Assembly (NCBI GenBank): GCA_963969395.1
Contig: OZ017800.1
Coordinates: 22,228,479-22,292,478 of the forward strand
Direction of reading: 5' to 3'
Origin: Pseudoscleropodium purum
Lineage: Eukaryota > Streptophyta > Bryopsida > Hypnales > Brachytheciaceae
DNA: 64,000 nt
Every line of letters starts with the position of its first letter. The stretch's first letter is position 1. The notes under the pieces were generated by a model. It saw only the letters and a list, made by a program, of their open reading frames with translations. It made no database searches and was not told where the DNA came from. Below are positions 59,452 through 64,000 of the stretch, one piece after another. The translations under genes were made by a program, and so were the position numbers.

Positions 59452-59531
59452 CTCCCTTTGTTTCTAAAAAGACCCGTGTTGGTTTTATAAAAATACAAAG
59501 AAAAAACGTGTCTTTTCAGAAATAAAGGGAG
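59452..59531. mobile_element. Stowaway-like (Tc1/mariner) MITE, 80 bp
   Basis: Starts CTCCCTTTGTTTCT and ends AGAAATAAAGGGAG, flanked by TA on both sides (59450-59451, 59532-59533). The termini match the conserved CTCCCT start of Stowaway elements, and the whole unit folds into one hairpin. Confidence 0.85.
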
Positions 59532-59533
59532 TA

Positions 59534-61712
59534 TTTTATTTTCATTTTGGTCTTAACCTAGTTCAAGATTATAAATGACTTTAGAATCACTTCAGAATAA
59601 AGTCCAACAGCTAATACAAATTCCATTAGATGCCAATAAGGCCACATGATTGGGGCTAAAAGATAACTACAATACACACTGAGCTTGCTAATTGACACCC
59701 TATTTTGCAACCTACTTTGGTGGAGATTCATAATGCAAAAGCAACCCCAAGTTATGGACTAAAACATGCCTCTTCGTTTCCAATAATTGATTGCCATGTG
59801 TACAGAAATGAGTTGCATCATGATTATAGATTACATAATGCTTGAGAGCCGGAAGGCTCAAAAATATTATGGGACATAATGCCAAGTCTAACATTTCATC
59901 ACAAACTTCCATATTTGTACTTTTTATAAATCTAAGGATTTAGAAGAAAAAAAAAGGCTAGTTTATTAGTTATAATACTTTTTTCACTATCCAATGGAAT
60001 GGTGACAAATCTACCTTGAAAGCCAGACTTGACATTATGAATACATTCATTTCTTGAAGGAAAGGTACAAATGGAACAACAAATGGCATTTGAATATGCA
60101 CTATACAAAAGTAACTTGGAGGTTGTCTAAAAATTAATAAAAATATAAAATGTATGAAATAGAAAAAAAAAAAATTGAAATGATTGAACTCAAAAGAGAG
60201 AAGTGGTAAACAAAGTACAATAATACAAAGAGTGTTAGTAAGAAGCACCAATTGAATTCATGTCTTTATCCCTCAAGCCCTAACAACCTTTTGACAATGG
60301 AGGTTTTCAATTAATTGTCCCACTTTGATATTTTTTGCACATGGATGTTGTCGAAAATTTTAATTTTAACTATAAAAAAATAAAAACTACTCTGTCTAGT
60401 ATGTATGGAATTAATTGTAGAAAATATTGACCATTGGAATTTTAGAATATAAATTTTTGGGGTGCTTAATTTAATGGCAAAAAATGCAACTTTGGTGGAA
60501 GAAATTTTTTAAGATGAATAATGATTTTATAACCCTCCAAAAAAAATTGGAATCTAAGTCAAATTTAGTATTTAATTGTTTTAAAAAAATAAAAAAATAA
60601 AAAACTCTCTCAACTTTGTACACATCTTCAAATAGATGGAGTAGAAGGCCAAACCAACCAAATTGGATCCTACAAATTTTTTAAAATTTAAATGTGTCAA
60701 TTTTTTTAATTTAACAATTGATATTACTAGTATATTTTTGGAACATATTCAAAAAATTAGAATCATTCTAATTATTTTGGTATTTTTAATCACACTAGAT
60801 TGAACCTTGTATCATAAAAATTGCTAAAAATAAAAATCAATTTTTTTCTCCAAGATCAGTTTTTTTGTAAAGAGTGAAGACTAGAAATGTTTAAAAAAAT
60901 GATCTTTTTCATCCTTACTATTCCTTTCATTGTAAGAAAGTTATGTTTGCTCCCCTTCTCTATTAGACTATATTTCCCAAATAAATTTTAAAATAATTCT
61001 CACATGGAAATTTTGAAAATTGAAAAATGCTACAAGTATGTCAATTTTATTACTCTACAAGTTTCCAGCTTACAAAATATTGAGATTAATTTCATCCTAT
61101 TGAGAATTTGCCATTGACAATTCAAAGAAGACTCTTTGTGTATTTTTAGCCCTTGAGAGGTACCTAAACATTTTATTTTTTTAAATTCAAATTTTAAATT
61201 TTAAGTTTATTTTGCCCTCTTTACATCTATTTGTCTAGTTCCCAAGTTGGATGAACAGAACTTAGACAATCATCCAAAATATAGTAGAATAGGAAAAAAT
61301 ATATACAAAAGTTGTATGAAAAAAATTTGAAAGGCAAATTTACAAATATTTATGTTTGACAGTAGATGGAAGCTTGAGACATTGACAAATTTGAGAGCAG
61401 GGGGATTTCCATTGTAGAAGAAAAGACAACTATGTACTGAAAAGATGCAAATATGATGTTTGTATTTCAATTCCTCCCTCCCTTCCCTTTGAAAAATCAA
61501 GAGCCATTGATCTAAGTTTAAGAAAAATTTGCCTCCCTCATAAATGCCATTGATCCTTGTGGAATAGACGATTATAGTTGTCCAAATTTGGATATAAAAT
61601 ATGGATACAATATACAAATATGGTATAGGTTATGTATACAATTTTGGATTACAAAATACAAAATATGGATACTCTCTCAAAATACAAAATATAAAATATA
61701 GATATGGTTATA

Positions 61713-61713
<1 letters not shown>
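59534..61713. other. AT-rich intergenic DNA, nothing identified
   Basis: No supported gene. Minus-strand frames at 59970-60251 and 61270-61617 are Phe/Leu-rich products of AT-rich sequence without recognisable domains. ATATGGATACAA-type low-complexity sequence starts at about 61590. Confidence 0.45.

Positions 61714-61770
<57 letters not shown>
61714..61770. repeat. (AT)n microsatellite
   Basis: About 28 uninterrupted AT units, embedded in roughly 300 bp of degenerate ATATGGATA/CAAAATACAAA repeats. Similar ATATGGATA words occur near 2160-2270. Confidence 0.95.
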
Positions 61771-61775
<5 letters not shown>

Positions 61776-64000
61776 TTTAGACTAAAAAAGGCAAGTTATA
61801 GATAGATAGATATGCTCACAAAATATGGAATATATGTACAGAATACAAATATGAAATACATAAATATTCACAAGCACAAAATACATATATATCCTATATG
61901 GTTTGCAAATTCTACCAGTTTTTCAACCTATACAAATATAGGCAATTGGTGCAATGTTAACATATTGAATTCATGAATTCATTTCACTCAAGGATTTTGC
62001 TTGAAAGTTTTACAACTAGTACGGAAATTACATGTGTATCCCTCTCAAAAAAATTGTAAGAGTTTAACGACCAATGGGGTAATGCCATGTTTACCCTTGA
62101 AATTGACAATTTGTCACTATATGTCCAGGCAACAATGCCACTAAGCCCTTATGAGCAAATTTTGGTTTCTTTTTAAACATATCTTTGACATTTCAAACCT
62201 TACTAGGAATATGAAATTGAAATGACCACCATTAGACAAAGAAAGACAAAGAAAACTAGGGCTTTGTATTGCTATGCACAACCATCAATGATTAAATTTT
62301 AAAAGATGAGAGATATTGAATTTCAAAGAAAATTTTTAAAATTACATACCAATTTGAGAGAAATTTTTATGAAGTTTATTTTATACATCCTTCAATTTTA
62401 TAAGGGAATAAACATATGTTTAAGTACTACCAGTAGTAGAAATGGGGTATAACAAGACAAAGGTTGAAGACTCAAGTCAATGGTGGTGTCATCTCAAGGG
62501 ATTGTGTCTTTAGAATTTAAGAAAATAAATTTGGTAGAAGAACCTATTTTGGACAAGCCCTCCATGATGGTTGCATAGGGGGCCCTATTGTGGACAACAA
62601 TTGAATGCACTATTTATTGAAGAAGATTCATTATATGTACCTTCTCATCCATTCATCTTTCTTCCTTCTTGGCTTAGGGAAAAGTGCCAAAAATAACCAC
62701 AACATGTAAGTCTATGAGACCGGAATGACAAATCCACATTTATATTGAATAAAATATTCATTCATAGAGGAAAAAATTCATTATTTTTGGCATTCTTCCT
62801 CATCCTCATTTTCGCACACATTGAACTCAGTTTCTCCACAATTGTCCCACATCATATAGGTAGAAATGCTTAAATTATCTTAAATAGATACTTCTACCTT
62901 TGTTTTGTTTTGGATTCAAATCTATGAATAATGGAGCAATAACCTTTCTAATCTATTTATACTAATGTTTCCCAATTTGCATGTTTTTTTGATGGTTGTT
63001 AGCTTGTCACACTAGTGATATTACCTGAATGCAATGATTTATTGAATTTTTCCATATAGAATTTTAATGGCTTTACAAAGATCAACACATAAGTAATTTT
63101 TTATTTAAGGGAATTGAAATTGCCATTTACACAGAAATAAAATCAGGGCTTATAAAATCACAGGGTAAATTGAATCAATTTCTTATGGTAAAATGCAATA
63201 TCAATTTTTCTAGGAAGTGAATTGCAAAGTAAAGAAAAAAAATTACCATGTCTTTCAGAAAAACTATGTGGTGTATAATTACAGCAATGCAAATATCTTG
63301 CAAACATTGAGAACATGGTTGTGTTGAGTTTCAAGCACAAGTTGATGGCTTGGGCTAGCTGTAAGATGCTCTAAGGTAGAACACGGCCCATCATGGGCAG
63401 ATTTAGGAGTTTGCCATCATGCTATTGCTGAGTTTGTTATGAATTTTTGAAGTTTGTTATCCATCAAGATCCTAAAGAGTCTTAAGACTACCCCAAAACA
63501 AAAAGTGTATATATAATATTCATCTTACTCACCTAAATTAGTCACAGTATTTTTTAACTTGGCCACAACAAGGTGTAAAAAAACACTTTTTGCAATGAAT
63601 TTGCATTCAAAAGGTGGAAGTTCCTATTGTTATCACTAATCATTCAATTACCATCATTTAAGACATTGATTGTGGCTCAAATCTCATTTATTGACCTCTT
63701 TGTAATGGGATCATTCCCTAGGTGTTTAAAATGGGTTATTCTACCTTATAAGGTTATTTCCCTACAACAAGTGTTTGAATCTTAGCAACAACTAATAAAT
63801 TCCAAGTATAGTGCTTGATTGTTCTATAGGTTTGAAGCCTACAGGAATCACATTGCCAATTTAGACTTTGACAAAAATGTGATTTAGCCATGTTGAAGTA
63901 ATTTCTCACAAATCAAAATTAACAAGCATTTTATATTGTGTTAGTATCCACTTAGATAAAGCAATCAAAAGAGAAAATTCTTAAAATTATGTGTGATTTG
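61771..64000. other. AT-rich intergenic DNA, nothing identified
   Basis: No supported gene or element to the end of the window. Confidence 0.45.

Noticed and set aside
61270..61617. 115-codon minus-strand hydrophobic frame
   Set aside because: Phe/Ile/Tyr-rich composition follows from AT-rich DNA; no conserved motif and no plausible exon borders.

Overview
This is nuclear DNA from a land plant. The evidence is a chloroplast-type folate carrier gene, a seven-exon NPH3/RPT2-like (NRL) gene with GT-AG introns, and plant-type transposons (a chromodomain Ty3/gypsy element, a LINE, CACTA, Stowaway-like and other MITEs). The LINE protein looks to me like those of mosses, lycophytes or ferns, so I lean to a seedless plant. 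That is an impression; I do not name a species. I recognised no bacterial, organellar, CRISPR or rRNA feature, and no tRNA gene was recognised by eye.

Layout. 1-8.6 kb: very AT-rich, with TIR elements ending TTAACCCCTAAA and other foldback repeats. 8.7-18.0 kb: a GC-richer island with degraded gene-like sequence, a possible small three-exon gene (13.27-13.92 kb) and a single-exon folate transporter on the minus strand (16.47-17.41 kb). 18.1-25.0 kb: AT-rich repeats, ending in a 1.3-kb solo LTR. 25.8-31.9 kb: the NRL gene and its long pyrimidine-rich leader. 31.9-34.9 kb: unassigned flank. 35.0-37.3 kb: a dead LINE with a MITE nested in it. 39.1-45.2 kb: a complete but inactivated Ty3/gypsy chromovirus on the minus strand, with 379-bp LTRs, a 5-bp TSD, gag, protease, RT, RNase H, integrase and a chromodomain. 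46.6-48.8 kb: a Harbinger-like MITE, then a 0.38-kb inverted duplication around a truncated GDSL-lipase fragment. 50-64 kb: AT-rich, with a second solo LTR split by a 1.8-kb CACTA element, CACTA, Stowaway-like and foldback MITEs, and more TTAA-ended elements.

Two genes look functional: the folate carrier (import of folate into plastids) and the NRL protein (a BTB adaptor of the phototropin/auxin-transport type). They are unrelated and convergent in the broad sense only (minus versus plus strand, about 10 kb apart). Everything else reads as layers of transposon insertion. All 11 LTR differences of the chromovirus are transitions, mostly at CpG, which suggests the repeats are kept DNA-methylated. 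I did not find a new biochemical system. The most unusual items are the TTAA-bounded TIR superfamily, the inverted duplication with the lipase fragment, and the nested CACTA-in-solo-LTR.
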